64,000 nucleotides of DNA from Aequorivita vladivostokensis (GTDB lineage Bacteria; Bacteroidota; Bacteroidia; Flavobacteriales; Flavobacteriaceae): assembly GCF_000952855.1 (NCBI RefSeq), contig NZ_JSVU01000007.1, forward strand, positions 1-64,000. The letters run 5' to 3'. Below are positions 1 to 7,585 of the stretch, in pieces. Below the pieces are notes generated by a model. It saw only the letters and a program-made list of their open reading frames with translations. It ran no database searches and was not told the DNA's origin. Within the stretch, counting starts at the first letter, position 1. Each line of letters opens with the position of its first letter. The position numbers and the translations under genes are program-made.

Positions 1-255
1 ACAGAGGGGCGATTAAGGAACAGTATGTGTGTGAACGTCTATGAGAATCCCCATGCGGAGCGGATCAATGGCACTATAAAGAACAACTATCTGAAAGGAT
101 ATAACCCCATAGGTTTTGAAGGATTAGTAAGAAGTTTAAATAAAGCAGTATATATGTACAACCATGAAAAACCCCATAGTTCAATCAACCATAAAACTCC
201 CGTACAATTTGAAAAGGAAATAAAAATGAAAAAAGAATTAGTAACTTTAAATTAA
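1..255 (+). mobile_element. IS3-family transposase, C-terminal fragment (cut by window start)
   Basis: The frame is open from the first base of the window and ends at 255, so this is the last ~84 residues of a longer protein; the ATG at 25 is internal. The segment NPHAERINGTIKNNYL is the conserved block around the third acidic residue (E) of the DDE integrase core in IS3-group OrfB proteins, followed by the usual YN-x-x-KPHSSI-x-H-x-TP tail. It would act as the strand-transfer domain of the transposase. Whether the element is intact cannot be judged because its left part lies outside the window. Confidence 0.85.
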
Positions 256-271
256 ATAACCAACTTCAAAA

Positions 272-298
272 AAGGTCAACCTTATTTAGTACTCTACA
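272..298 (+). repeat. possible right terminal inverted repeat of the IS3 element
   Basis: The transposase stop is followed by a short stretch ending in CTACA, which fits the CA-3' ends of IS3-group elements. The left end is not in the window, so the inverted repeat cannot be matched. This is a positional guess. Confidence 0.25.
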
Positions 299-303
299 AG
301 TTT

Positions 304-373
304 GCAACCTGCAACCTGCAACCTGCAACCTGCAACTTGAAACTTGAAACTTGAAACCAGAAACCAGAAACTA
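304..373. repeat. array of ten diverged heptamers in strict 7-nt register
   Basis: Reading in sevens from 304 gives gcaacct four times, gcaactt, gaaactt twice, gaaacca twice and gaaacta, with no register slip. The array stops 4 nt before the ATG at 378, so it fills the space between the IS remnant and the ligase gene. Similar heptamer arrays occur at 2425, 24983, 35664 and 47802. Confidence 0.9.
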
Positions 374-377
374 TTCA

Positions 378-1739
378 ATGAAAATTCACTTCATAGCCAT
401 TGGCGGCAGCGCGATGCACAATCTTGCATTGGCATTATATCAAAAAGGAGATACGGTAACCGGAAGCGACGATGAGGTTTTTGAGCCTTCAAAAAGTAGG
501 TTGAAAAACAAAGGCTTGTTGCCCGAAAAAGAAGGCTGGTTTCCCGAAAAACTGACTTCGGAAATTGATGCCGTTATCCTCGGAATGCACGCCAAAGCAG
601 ACAACCCCGAACTTTTAAGGGCGAAGGAACTCGGATTAAAAATCTACAGTTATCCCGAATTTCTTTACGAACAGTCCAAAACCAAAACCCGCGTGGTCAT
701 TGGCGGTTCGCACGGGAAAACCACAATCACCTCCATGATTCTGCACGTAATGAACTATCACGGAAAGGATGTGGATTATATGGTGGGAGCCCAATTGGAA
801 GGGTTTGATACGATGGTGAAAATTACCGACGACAATGATTTTATGGTCATTGAAGGCGATGAATATCTTTCCTCGCCCATAGACCGTCGCCCAAAATTTC
901 ACCTTTACAAACCGAATATTGCCTTGCTGAGCGGCATTGCTTGGGACCACATCAACGTTTTTCCAACCTATGAAAACTATGTGGAACAGTTTGAAATTTT
1001 TCTGAAGGAAATAACCAACGGTGGCGCAATAATTTACAATGAAGAAGACGCCGAGGTAAAACGCGTTGTGGAAGCAGCGACATATCCCATAAAAAAATAT
1101 CCGTACCAAACTCCCGAATATTCCTTGGAAAACGGAACCACGCTTTTGGAAACTCCCGAAGGCCCAATGCCTGTTGAAATCTTCGGAAAACACAATTTAA
1201 ACAATCTTGAGGGCGCCCGCTGGATTTGCCAATTGATGGGCGTGGATGCCGAAGATTTTTACGAAGCCATTGCAACGTTTAAAGGCGCCAGCAAACGACT
1301 TGAAAAAATTGCCGAAACCAAGACCGCGGTGGCGTATAAAGATTACGCACATTCGCCCAGTAAAGTAAAAGCAACTACCCAGGCCGTAAAAAACCAATAC
1401 CCCGACAGAAAGCTTATCGCGTGTTTGGAACTGCACACCTACAGCAGCTTAAATCCGGAATTTTTAAAAGAATACAAAGGCACATTGGACGCTGCCGATA
1501 GTGCTGTGGTTTTTTATTCGCCACACGCAGTGATGATTAAACAGTTGGAAGAAATAAAAGGCGAACAAATTGAGGAGGCATTTGAGCGAGATGATTTGGT
1601 AGTTTTTACAAATCCAGCAGATTTTAAAACCTATCTTTTTTCGCAGGATTATGACAATACCTGTCTGCTATTGATGAGCAGTGGGAATTATGGTGGGTTG
1701 AATTTTGAGGAGGTAAAGGGATATGTTGAAAAGAAGTAA
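378..1739 (+). CDS. mpl: Mpl-like UDP-N-acetylmuramate:peptide ligase (Mur ligase family)
   Basis: A 453-residue Mur ligase family protein, expected to be cytoplasmic. Residues 7-17 (AIGGSAMHNLA) match the N-terminal UDP-MurNAc-binding glycine loop of MurC/Mpl, GGSHGKTT at about 109-116 is the ATP P-loop, and GKHNLNN and DYAHSP later match the central and C-terminal domain motifs. Known Mpl enzymes attach recycled murein peptide to UDP-MurNAc; the near relative MurC adds L-alanine. The EGDEY and WDHINVFP blocks favour Mpl over MurC, but a biosynthetic role is not excluded. I chose the ATG at 378; the open frame also runs from a TTG at 351 that lies inside the heptamer array. It converges with the next gene. 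Confidence 0.75.
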   Translation: MKIHFIAIGGSAMHNLALALYQKGDTVTGSDDEVFEPSKSRLKNKGLLPEKEGWFPEKLTSEIDAVILGMHAKADNPELLRAKELGLKIYSYPEFLYEQSKTKTRVVIGGSHGKTTITSMILHVMNYHGKDVDYMVGAQLEGFDTMVKITDDNDFMVIEGDEYLSSPIDRRPKFHLYKPNIALLSGIAWDHINVFPTYENYVEQFEIFLKEITNGGAIIYNEEDAEVKRVVEAATYPIKKYPYQTPEYSLENGTTLLETPEGPMPVEIFGKHNLNNLEGARWICQLMGVDAEDFYEAIATFKGASKRLEKIAETKTAVAYKDYAHSPSKVKATTQAVKNQYPDRKLIACLELHTYSSLNPEFLKEYKGTLDAADSAVVFYSPHAVMIKQLEEIKGEQIEEAFERDDLVVFTNPADFKTYLFSQDYDNTCLLLMSSGNYGGLNFEEVKGYVEKK

Positions 1740-1755
1740 GACCGCTGCGCTATAA

Positions 1756-1807
1756 GACATAGGACTTAAGACTCTGTTAACAGGAATTTCGTCTTACGTC
1801 CTTTGTC
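1756..1807. terminator. imperfect inverted repeat between convergent genes
   Basis: Arms at 1756-1772 and 1791-1807 are 17 nt with two mismatches around an 18-nt loop. It lies between the Mpl-like gene and the convergent PaiB-like gene, so it may act as a bidirectional terminator. There is no strong T-run, and the arms resemble the degenerate short-period spacer repeats found elsewhere in the window. Confidence 0.4.
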
Positions 1808-1815
1808 CTAAAGCC

Positions 1816-2421
1816 TTATGTCATTTTCTTGTAAATTTCTTCAATAAATATTGAAACGTCCTTCTGGGAATTTCGCTTTAATTCCTCCTTCGCATTCTCA
1901 AAATCCTGCGAATTTTTATCCTGCGAAAGCTTAAATTTCCCTTCCCAATTAGTGATTTCAATTTCAAATGCTTGAATGTAATCTATCAAACGCTCCATTC
2001 TCGGATCGTCTTGTTTTAGAATGAAATTTCGTTCTTTGCCTTCCAGAAATTTAGTCATATCCACCATGGTTTGCTTTATCGCTTCTGGCTCATTTATAAG
2101 TTGAAGTTTTCCTGTGACGTGCACTATAATATAATTCCAAGTTGGCAATTGGGGCGTAGTGTAAATGCTTGGCGAAATATAAGTATCGGGACCTTTAAAC
2201 ACGACGGTAACTTCTGCGCCATCTTTTAAAGTTCCCATTTGCGGATTGCTTCGGTCTAGGTGTGCGACCAGTTTTTTGGAAGTTTCATTGTAAATAAAAG
2301 GTATGTGCGTTACAAACGGTTTTCCATCCTTCGCAGTAACCAGCATTCCCAACGGAAAATGTTTTAGTACCGAAATCATTTTTTCAATATCGTGGCTTTG
2401 GTGGTGCGGCGGTGGATACAT
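1816..2421 (-). CDS. PaiB-like FMN-binding split-barrel protein
   Basis: 201 residues, the usual size of the PaiB/FMN-binding negative regulator family. The N-terminal MYPPPHHQ start, the PLGMLVT strand near residue 23, THIPFIY near 38, AHLDRSNPQ near 53, and TWNYIIVHVTGK in the middle are characteristic of this family, which has a pyridoxamine-oxidase-like split barrel that binds FMN. In Bacillus, PaiB was described as a regulator of protease and sporulation genes; no target can be inferred here. A heptamer array starts 3 nt upstream of the start codon. Confidence 0.8.
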   Translation of the reverse strand: MYPPPHHQSHDIEKMISVLKHFPLGMLVTAKDGKPFVTHIPFIYNETSKKLVAHLDRSNPQMGTLKDGAEVTVVFKGPDTYISPSIYTTPQLPTWNYIIVHVTGKLQLINEPEAIKQTMVDMTKFLEGKERNFILKQDDPRMERLIDYIQAFEIEITNWEGKFKLSQDKNSQDFENAKEELKRNSQKDVSIFIEEIYKKMT

Positions 2422-2424
2422 TTT

Positions 2425-2487
2425 GATTTACGATTTACGATTTACCATTTTTGATTTACAATTTACGATTGCTGATTTTTGATTGCT
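2425..2487. repeat. array of nine diverged heptamers in strict 7-nt register
   Basis: Reading in sevens gives gatttac three times, cattttt, gatttac, aatttac, gattgct, gattttt and gattgct. It begins right after the start codon region of the PaiB-like gene. It is of the same kind as the arrays at 304, 24983, 35664 and 47802. Confidence 0.9.
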
Positions 2488-2519
2488 GAGTGGACAAACA
2501 CTGTGGTCCTCTTTGCCTA

Positions 2520-2585
2520 CTCTGTGGTTCTCTGTGGTAAAACTATTGCACAAAGTTGCACAAAGATTCTCAAAGTTTCACAAAG
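2520..2585. repeat. decamer repeats (10-nt period) between two minus-strand genes
   Basis: 2520-2539 holds two copies of ctctgtggt plus one base. 2546-2585 holds four decamers ending in caaag (ttgcacaaag twice, attctcaaag, tttcacaaag). The array ends just before the stop codon of the glycosyltransferase at 2589. It has the same spacer-filling character as the heptamer arrays but a 10-nt period. Confidence 0.8.
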
Positions 2586-2588
2586 TAT

Positions 2589-4079
2589 TTATGCTTTGGA
2601 AGTCAATGATTTAAAAAACACAAACCCAAACCCCAAAAAAAGCATCAAATGGAATGGGAATAGCCCGAAATCGCCACCTTGGTCGCCCACAACGAAGGCG
2701 CTGTACATTCCAAAGGCAAAATAGAGCATCAAAACTCCTTCTATAATCACGTTTGGCGATATGTTTTTGGTGAGGTATTTATTGCCTTTCCAACCATTTT
2801 TCAGCGCTCCAATGTTAAATTTGGGCGTACGGATAAATTCGCTTTTCTTCCCAAAATGGCCTTCCAAAACCGCAATTGAGTTGTGAAGCGAAAATCCCAT
2901 TGCTATTGAAAAGAAGGTAAAAAACATTGCCGTGTATTTCAGAAAATGTTTGAATCCGCCGCCATAAATACTTTTGTAGGTAAACCAATAGCAGATAAAA
3001 AAGATAAGCGTGCTTATCACGAAAAAGCTCATAACGTAGAAATAGAGCTTCAAATGCTCGTATTCGTTTTTGATGTAAAGCATCGGGATGCTCAAGATTG
3101 CCACTATCAAAATGTTCAAAAACATAGTGCTGTTCAGCAAATGCAGAAAACTGTGCATCTTGGTTTTAAGGGAAATATCCCTACTTTTAAAAACGCGCCA
3201 AGCCATTTTCTGAAAGTTTTCCGCGCCGCCTTTGTTCCATCGGAATTGTTGCGAACGCGCAGCACTAATAACCACAGGAAGCTCCGCCGGCGTTTCTACT
3301 TCTTCCAAATATTTAAATTTCCAGTTTTTAAGTTGTGCGCGATAGCTGAGGTCGAGGTCTTCGGTAAGCGTGTCGCCCTCCCAATTGCCGGCATCGAGGA
3401 TGCATTCTTTGCGCCAAACGCCCGCCGTGCCGTTGAAATTTATAAAATGTCCCTTGCTGTTTCGGCCCACTTGTTCCAAAGTGAAATGCGCGTCGAGTGC
3501 AAAAGCCTGCACGCGGGTGAGTATCGAATAATCGCGATTTAAGTGCCCCCAACGGGTCTGTACGACGCCTATTTCGGGGTCTTTAAAATAAGGGATGGTA
3601 TTTTTCAACCAGTTTTTCTTCGGAAGAAAATCTGCATCAAAAATTGCGATATAATCGCCTTTAGCGGTCTTTAAACCTTCCTTTAGCGCGCCGGCCTTAA
3701 AACCTTCACGGTTTTTCCGGGTTACGTGCTGAATGTCCAAACCCGTTTTTCGGAGTTCTTTTATATGAATTGCGGTCTCTTCAAAAGACTCGTCGGTGCT
3801 GTCGTCCAGCACTTGTATTTCCAGTTTCTTCTTCGGATAATCAATTTCTGAAATATTGTCCAACAGGCGTTGCATAACATACAATTCGTTATAAACTGGC
3901 AATTGGATGGTTACGTAGGGAATTTCTTCTTCTTTTGAAAAATCGAAAGTCGGTGCGTTTTTGTGGTGTTTTCGGGCACTTAGATAATTGAACAGCAAAT
4001 TGAGTTGCGCCAAAGCGTACATAAAAATGAGGAGCAGGGCAACGGAATAAACGGCAATGATTATTGATTCAAGAATCAT
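2589..4079 (-). CDS. membrane family 2 glycosyltransferase (cellulose-synthase-like)
   Basis: 496 residues. There is an N-terminal transmembrane segment (about 5-30), a GT2 domain from about 54 (QLPVYNE), DDS at 92-94, the metal-binding DAD at 148-150, TEDLD at 239-243 and QQFRW at 277-281 (the Q-x-x-R-W motif of processive GT2 enzymes), then several membrane segments from about 310. Such enzymes transfer sugars from nucleotide donors to lipid or polymer acceptors at the inner membrane; the substrate is unknown. Its ATG overlaps the stop of the upstream glycosyltransferase by 4 nt (ATGA), so the two are probably co-translated. Confidence 0.85.
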   Translation of the reverse strand: MILESIIIAVYSVALLLIFMYALAQLNLLFNYLSARKHHKNAPTFDFSKEEEIPYVTIQLPVYNELYVMQRLLDNISEIDYPKKKLEIQVLDDSTDESFEETAIHIKELRKTGLDIQHVTRKNREGFKAGALKEGLKTAKGDYIAIFDADFLPKKNWLKNTIPYFKDPEIGVVQTRWGHLNRDYSILTRVQAFALDAHFTLEQVGRNSKGHFINFNGTAGVWRKECILDAGNWEGDTLTEDLDLSYRAQLKNWKFKYLEEVETPAELPVVISAARSQQFRWNKGGAENFQKMAWRVFKSRDISLKTKMHSFLHLLNSTMFLNILIVAILSIPMLYIKNEYEHLKLYFYVMSFFVISTLIFFICYWFTYKSIYGGGFKHFLKYTAMFFTFFSIAMGFSLHNSIAVLEGHFGKKSEFIRTPKFNIGALKNGWKGNKYLTKNISPNVIIEGVLMLYFAFGMYSAFVVGDQGGDFGLFPFHLMLFLGFGFVFFKSLTSKA

Positions 4080-4771
4080 TTTTTGAAACTGTATTTAAAG
4101 ATCCAGCTTAGGATTTTTACGCCCGCAAAGATAGCACCTTTTACGGTACCCGAAACTTTTGAGGTGCCAATGCGGTTTTTGTATTTTACGGGTACTTCCA
4201 CGTAGGTAAATTTCTTTTTTAACACTTTTAGCTGCATTTCCACGGTCCAGCCGTAGGTTTTGTCCTCCATATTTAGGGCGAGCAATTTATCGTATTTAAT
4301 GGCGCGAAAAGGCCCAAGATCCGTAAATTTTGAGTTGAAAAAAAGTTTCATCAGCCTGGTTGCCAATGCGTTTCCGAAGCGCTGCGGAAAAGTCATCGAA
4401 CCAGCTTCCCGCAATGCTTTTACGCGTGCGCCCACCACAAAATCTATGTCATCCTCTAAAATGGGGGCAACTATTTTTGTCAATTCCGAAGGGTAATCGC
4501 TGTAATCGCCATCGAGAAAAACTATGATTTCAGGTTTTATGTCTTCTTCTGAAATGTATTCCATCCCTTTCAAACAAGCATTGCCATAGCCAGCTTTGGG
4601 TTGAAAGAGTACTGTTGCGCCTGCATTTTTAGCAATTTCCGAAGTATTGTCCGTAGAATTATTATTGACCACAATTATTTCTGAAACGATGTTTGGAATT
4701 TCGGCAATCACTTTCCCTATCGAGGCTTCTTCGTTATAGGCGGGAATTATTACTTTAATGTTTTGTTCCAT
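4076..4771 (-). CDS. DPM1-like family 2 glycosyltransferase
   Basis: 231 residues with a GT2 fold: VIIPAYNEE at 8-16, VVNNNSTDNT near 34-43, and FLDGDYSDYP with the DGD metal-binding triad at 87-89. The compact size and the hydrophobic C-terminus (SWIFKYSFKK) resemble dolichol/polyprenol-phosphate mannosyl- or glucosyltransferases, which charge a lipid carrier with one sugar at the cytoplasmic face of the membrane. The 4-nt overlap with the downstream processive-type GT2 suggests that both work on the same glycolipid or polysaccharide. The 33-bp palindrome at 4788 lies just upstream. Confidence 0.85.
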   Translation of the reverse strand: MEQNIKVIIPAYNEEASIGKVIAEIPNIVSEIIVVNNNSTDNTSEIAKNAGATVLFQPKAGYGNACLKGMEYISEEDIKPEIIVFLDGDYSDYPSELTKIVAPILEDDIDFVVGARVKALREAGSMTFPQRFGNALATRLMKLFFNSKFTDLGPFRAIKYDKLLALNMEDKTYGWTVEMQLKVLKKKFTYVEVPVKYKNRIGTSKVSGTVKGAIFAGVKILSWIFKYSFKK

Positions 4772-4787
4772 TTGGAAGGTAAAAATG

Positions 4788-4820
4788 AGACCTCACAGGT
4801 CTTGGAGACCTGTGAGGTCT
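4788..4820. repeat. 33-bp nested palindrome (copy 1)
   Basis: Two perfect 15-nt arms (4788-4802, 4806-4820) with a 3-nt loop. Each arm is itself a palindrome (AGACCT, 3 nt, AGGTCT), so the unit is four alternating hexamers with 3-nt spacers. It lies between divergent genes. Five further copies occur at 6945, 7553, 11182, 32986 and 34252. Confidence 0.95.
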
Positions 4821-4875
4821 TTGCATTATTTTTCGAATGCGAATTTCAGAAAAATAAACTTTAAATTGTAGCTAA

Positions 4876-5301
4876 TTGCAAATTCAAAATTCATACTTAA
4901 CCTTGGAAAATTTCTGGCTCCATCTGGGCAATTGGGTTTTTATCGTTTTTCATACGGTGCTTATTGTTTTTAATCTTTTTGGTTGGATTTTTCTGAAGAC
5001 CCGAAAATTACATCTTTTCACTTTGGCGGTTACCCTTTTTTCGTGGCTCGTGCTTGGCATTTGGAAAGGTTTTGGCTACTGCTTCCTCACCGATTGGCAT
5101 TACGACATCCTGCGCAAATTGGGAAAAACCAACCTTCCGAATAGTTATATAACCTTTTTGGTGGAAAACCTTTCGGGCTGGCGGCCGGATGCACAACTCG
5201 TGGAAATTTTGACCTTGGTTTTCACGTTGCTGGCCTTAATTTGTTCGCTTTGGGTGAACTTTTTCAACAGAAAAAAGAACAATTTTTTCACTGACCTCTG
5301 A
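4876..5301 (+). CDS. DUF2784 family membrane protein
   Basis: About 130-141 residues with three predicted membrane segments (about 17-36, 46-63 and 112-130). GYCFLTDWHY at 67-76 is the conserved core of DUF2784 proteins, small membrane proteins of unknown function. The reading frame contains no ATG at all. The start must be non-canonical, either the TTG at 4876 or the TTG at 4903, and the latter gives an N-terminus closer to the first membrane segment. It is a single gene diverging from the two glycosyltransferases. Confidence 0.7.
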   Translation: MQIQNSYLTLENFWLHLGNWVFIVFHTVLIVFNLFGWIFLKTRKLHLFTLAVTLFSWLVLGIWKGFGYCFLTDWHYDILRKLGKTNLPNSYITFLVENLSGWRPDAQLVEILTLVFTLLALICSLWVNFFNRKKNNFFTDL

Positions 5302-5320
5302 AACTGCGACTGAAAACCAA

Positions 5321-6907
5321 TCAATTATTCACATATTTCATCAAATCCACATCATTTCCCAAAAGAATTTCGTTGGAATCAATTCGTTTTTCCAGTGGCC
5401 CGTTTTCAAGTTTCAAAACCCCGCGCGGACAAACTGCCGAGCAGATTCCGCAGCCCACACAGCTGGAACGCACAATATTTTCGCCCTTTTGAGCATAGGT
5501 GCGTACATCAATTCCCATTTCGCAATAGGTGGAACAATTGCCACAACTAATGCATTGCCCACCGTTGGTAGTAATTCTGAAACGCGAAAAAAGCCGTTGC
5601 TGAAAACCCAAAATGGCAGCCATCGGGCAACCGAACCGGCACCAAACACGGCTTCCGAAGATTGGGTAAAATCCTACGCCAATCACCCCGCTAAAAACGG
5701 CGCCTATTAAAAAGCCATAGCTTTGGCGAAGGGTTTCGGCTTCAAATAGAAACAGGGTTTTTCCTGAAAAATAGTGAAACCCGATCAACCAAATAATAAT
5801 CACGAAATAACCGATTGCCCCGTAACGGGCGTCTTTTTGCAATTCCTCCCTTTTAAAAATAAAGGTTCCCGCAAAAACGGCGGTTAAGATTACTGCCACG
5901 GAAATTAGGAATACGTCTTTCGTCAACCAATATTTTGAACTGTCATCGTCCAAATAACTGTGCACCACCGCCGTGGTCATCAAAACCACAAACACCAGCA
6001 CGCTGTGGATTACCCAGCGTTCCACCTTCCAGGCTATTTGCCGTTTGTCGCTCAAATGCCGAAACGGATCGCCGGCGGTTTCTGCCAATCCCCCGCAACC
6101 GCACACCCAACTACAGTACCAACGTTTGCCATATTTATAGGTTAAAATTGGCGTGATTATAAAAATGGAGAGGATGCCAAAAATCAATAACGCCAAGCCA
6201 ATATCTCCGGCGGAAATAAACTGATCTACCCGGTATTGCTCAAAATTGTAGTAATTGAGCGGCCAGATGTTTTTAAGGTCGTAATAGGGCAGGGAAAAGG
6301 ATTCACTGTTCAGCCGTTGCATCAATTCCGGAATCAGAAACGCAAACCCCAACTGGAAAAACATCACGGAATAGGTTCGCAGTTTTTCGTATTTGTTGTG
6401 GCGGTATTTTAAGATGAATTTAATTCCAAAAGCCAAAATAGCCAGCGTATAAAGCGTTCCGTAAACAAACCATTGACTCGCGGGGCCGCCATTCAGCAAC
6501 TGGCTCAAAGGGTCAAAAAGCGCTACCAAGCCTTTGTTGTCGCCATCCTGTACCAAGCCCAAATACTGCGGAAACCAATAGAGCACCACGTAAAATAAAG
6601 TAAGGGTAATGCCCAAAACCCATGCCCAAAATCCTTTGGAAGTAAGCGACTTAAAATATACGCCGTCGTTTTTAATCCCTTCGTGTTTGTTGCGGTAGGC
6701 AGCAATTGAAAACCAAACCGTACCGCCGCCAATGGCGATTAATGAGGCGGTAAGCCAAAGGGTTTTATTGGGAAAATTTATATTGAATAACGCCAAAAAA
6801 AGCACCGCTAAACCTATCAACCCGATGGCCGATGCAAGTTTTTGCTGGGTGTTTATCGTTTTTGGCGGTTCGCCCGTAAGCGACATATTTCTTTGGACCG
6901 TACTCAT
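5321..6907 (-). CDS. polytopic 4Fe-4S polyferredoxin (NapH/CcoG/NosR-like)
   Basis: 528 residues. Multiple membrane segments are followed by a cytoplasmic ferredoxin tail with two clusters, CISCGNCSTYCEMG and CVGCGICSAVCPRG, near residues 445-490. Two additional Cys motifs (CSWVCGCGG near 265 and CRFGCPM near 425) are the paired membrane-loop motifs seen in NapH, NosR and CcoG-type electron-transfer proteins. It probably passes electrons across or along the inner membrane. The FAD oxidoreductase at 7585-8892 is on the same strand and is the likely partner; only the RAYT cassette separates them. Confidence 0.85.
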   Translation of the reverse strand: MSTVQRNMSLTGEPPKTINTQQKLASAIGLIGLAVLFLALFNINFPNKTLWLTASLIAIGGGTVWFSIAAYRNKHEGIKNDGVYFKSLTSKGFWAWVLGITLTLFYVVLYWFPQYLGLVQDGDNKGLVALFDPLSQLLNGGPASQWFVYGTLYTLAILAFGIKFILKYRHNKYEKLRTYSVMFFQLGFAFLIPELMQRLNSESFSLPYYDLKNIWPLNYYNFEQYRVDQFISAGDIGLALLIFGILSIFIITPILTYKYGKRWYCSWVCGCGGLAETAGDPFRHLSDKRQIAWKVERWVIHSVLVFVVLMTTAVVHSYLDDDSSKYWLTKDVFLISVAVILTAVFAGTFIFKREELQKDARYGAIGYFVIIIWLIGFHYFSGKTLFLFEAETLRQSYGFLIGAVFSGVIGVGFYPIFGSRVWCRFGCPMAAILGFQQRLFSRFRITTNGGQCISCGNCSTYCEMGIDVRTYAQKGENIVRSSCVGCGICSAVCPRGVLKLENGPLEKRIDSNEILLGNDVDLMKYVNN

Positions 6908-6944
6908 GTTTGTCGTTTTTTAAAGAATTAGTGATTGCGGGACC

Positions 6945-6977
6945 AGACCTCACAGGTCTTCAAGACCTGTGAGGTCT
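6945..6977. repeat. 33-bp nested palindrome (copy 2), 3' flank of the RAYT gene
   Basis: Perfect 15-nt arms (6945-6959, 6963-6977) with a 3-nt loop; the outer sequence is identical to copy 1. Its last base is the first base of the RAYT stop codon (complement of 6977-6979). Confidence 0.95.
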
Positions 6978-7537
6978 TACTCCAAACTAAAACTTTCATC
7001 TATTTCAAAATTTTTCGTTTGGTGGACATATTTATAGTTTTCTTTATCTCCAAATTGATTTAAAACAAACTCCCTATCCAATAGTGTTTCTCGATCTGAA
7101 AGAAAAGAATTGTAGGACGAATATTTATACTTTGCAAAATCTACTTCAAATCCGTGATGGGTTGGATTTGTATGGATATAGATTATCAAATTTCTCATTT
7201 GATTTTCATCTTTAATGATTTTTCTGGAAAATCTATCCTTGAATAAACTTCCGCTTCTATTGTATTGTTTGTTTATTGCTTTCGCATAGGCATTGAAGAA
7301 GTCTGAAAATTTCTTTGAAATAAGAGACTCATCATCAACTTGTTTCGTTCTGATAAATAAATGAAAATGATTTTTAAGTAAGCAATAGGCCAAAACATCT
7401 GCAATGGGAACGACATACTTTTTCATTAGATTTAAGAAATAATAATAATTTTTTTCCTCCAAAAAAATATCTTCCCGGTTGTTTCCACGGTTGAAAATAT
7501 GATAGTATTGTTCAGACTTTAATGGTTCGTACTGCAT
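6977..7537 (-). CDS. REP-associated tyrosine transposase (RAYT, Y1/IS200-like)
   Basis: 186 residues from the ATG at 7537; the frame stays open to a GTG at 7561 inside the flanking palindrome. YYHIFNRGNN at the N-terminus, the HUH motif NHFHLF near residue 65, SGSLFKDRFSRK near 105, and YIHTNPTHHG and YSSYNSF in the C-terminal half are typical of TnpA-REP proteins, single-strand transposases that act on hairpin-forming REP sequences. The tyrosine in NAYAKAINKQY is a candidate nucleophile. The gene is bracketed by identical-type 33-bp palindromes at 6945 and 7553, the layout known for RAYT/REP units. It sits inside the polyferredoxin/FAD oxidoreductase pair. Confidence 0.88.
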   Translation of the reverse strand: MQYEPLKSEQYYHIFNRGNNREDIFLEEKNYYYFLNLMKKYVVPIADVLAYCLLKNHFHLFIRTKQVDDESLISKKFSDFFNAYAKAINKQYNRSGSLFKDRFSRKIIKDENQMRNLIIYIHTNPTHHGFEVDFAKYKYSSYNSFLSDRETLLDREFVLNQFGDKENYKYVHQTKNFEIDESFSLE

Positions 7538-7552
7538 GGGTAAATGGAAATT

Positions 7553-7585
7553 AAACCTCACAGGTCTTTGAGACCTGTGAGGTTT
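7553..7585. repeat. 33-bp nested palindrome (copy 3), 5' flank of the RAYT gene
   Basis: Perfect 15-nt arms (7553-7567, 7571-7585) with loop ttg. The outermost hexamers are AAACCT/AGGTTT rather than AGACCT/AGGTCT. Its last base is part of the stop codon of the FAD oxidoreductase gene (complement of 7585-7587). Confidence 0.95.

Noticed and set aside
304-373. Heptamer array as part of the IS3 terminal repeat
   Set aside because: It begins after the probable IS end, and arrays of the same kind occur where there is no IS.
2946-3542. A 198-codon plus-strand open frame inside the membrane glycosyltransferase gene
   Set aside because: It lies opposite conserved GT2 motifs (TEDLD, QQFRW) and shows no recognisable protein sequence.
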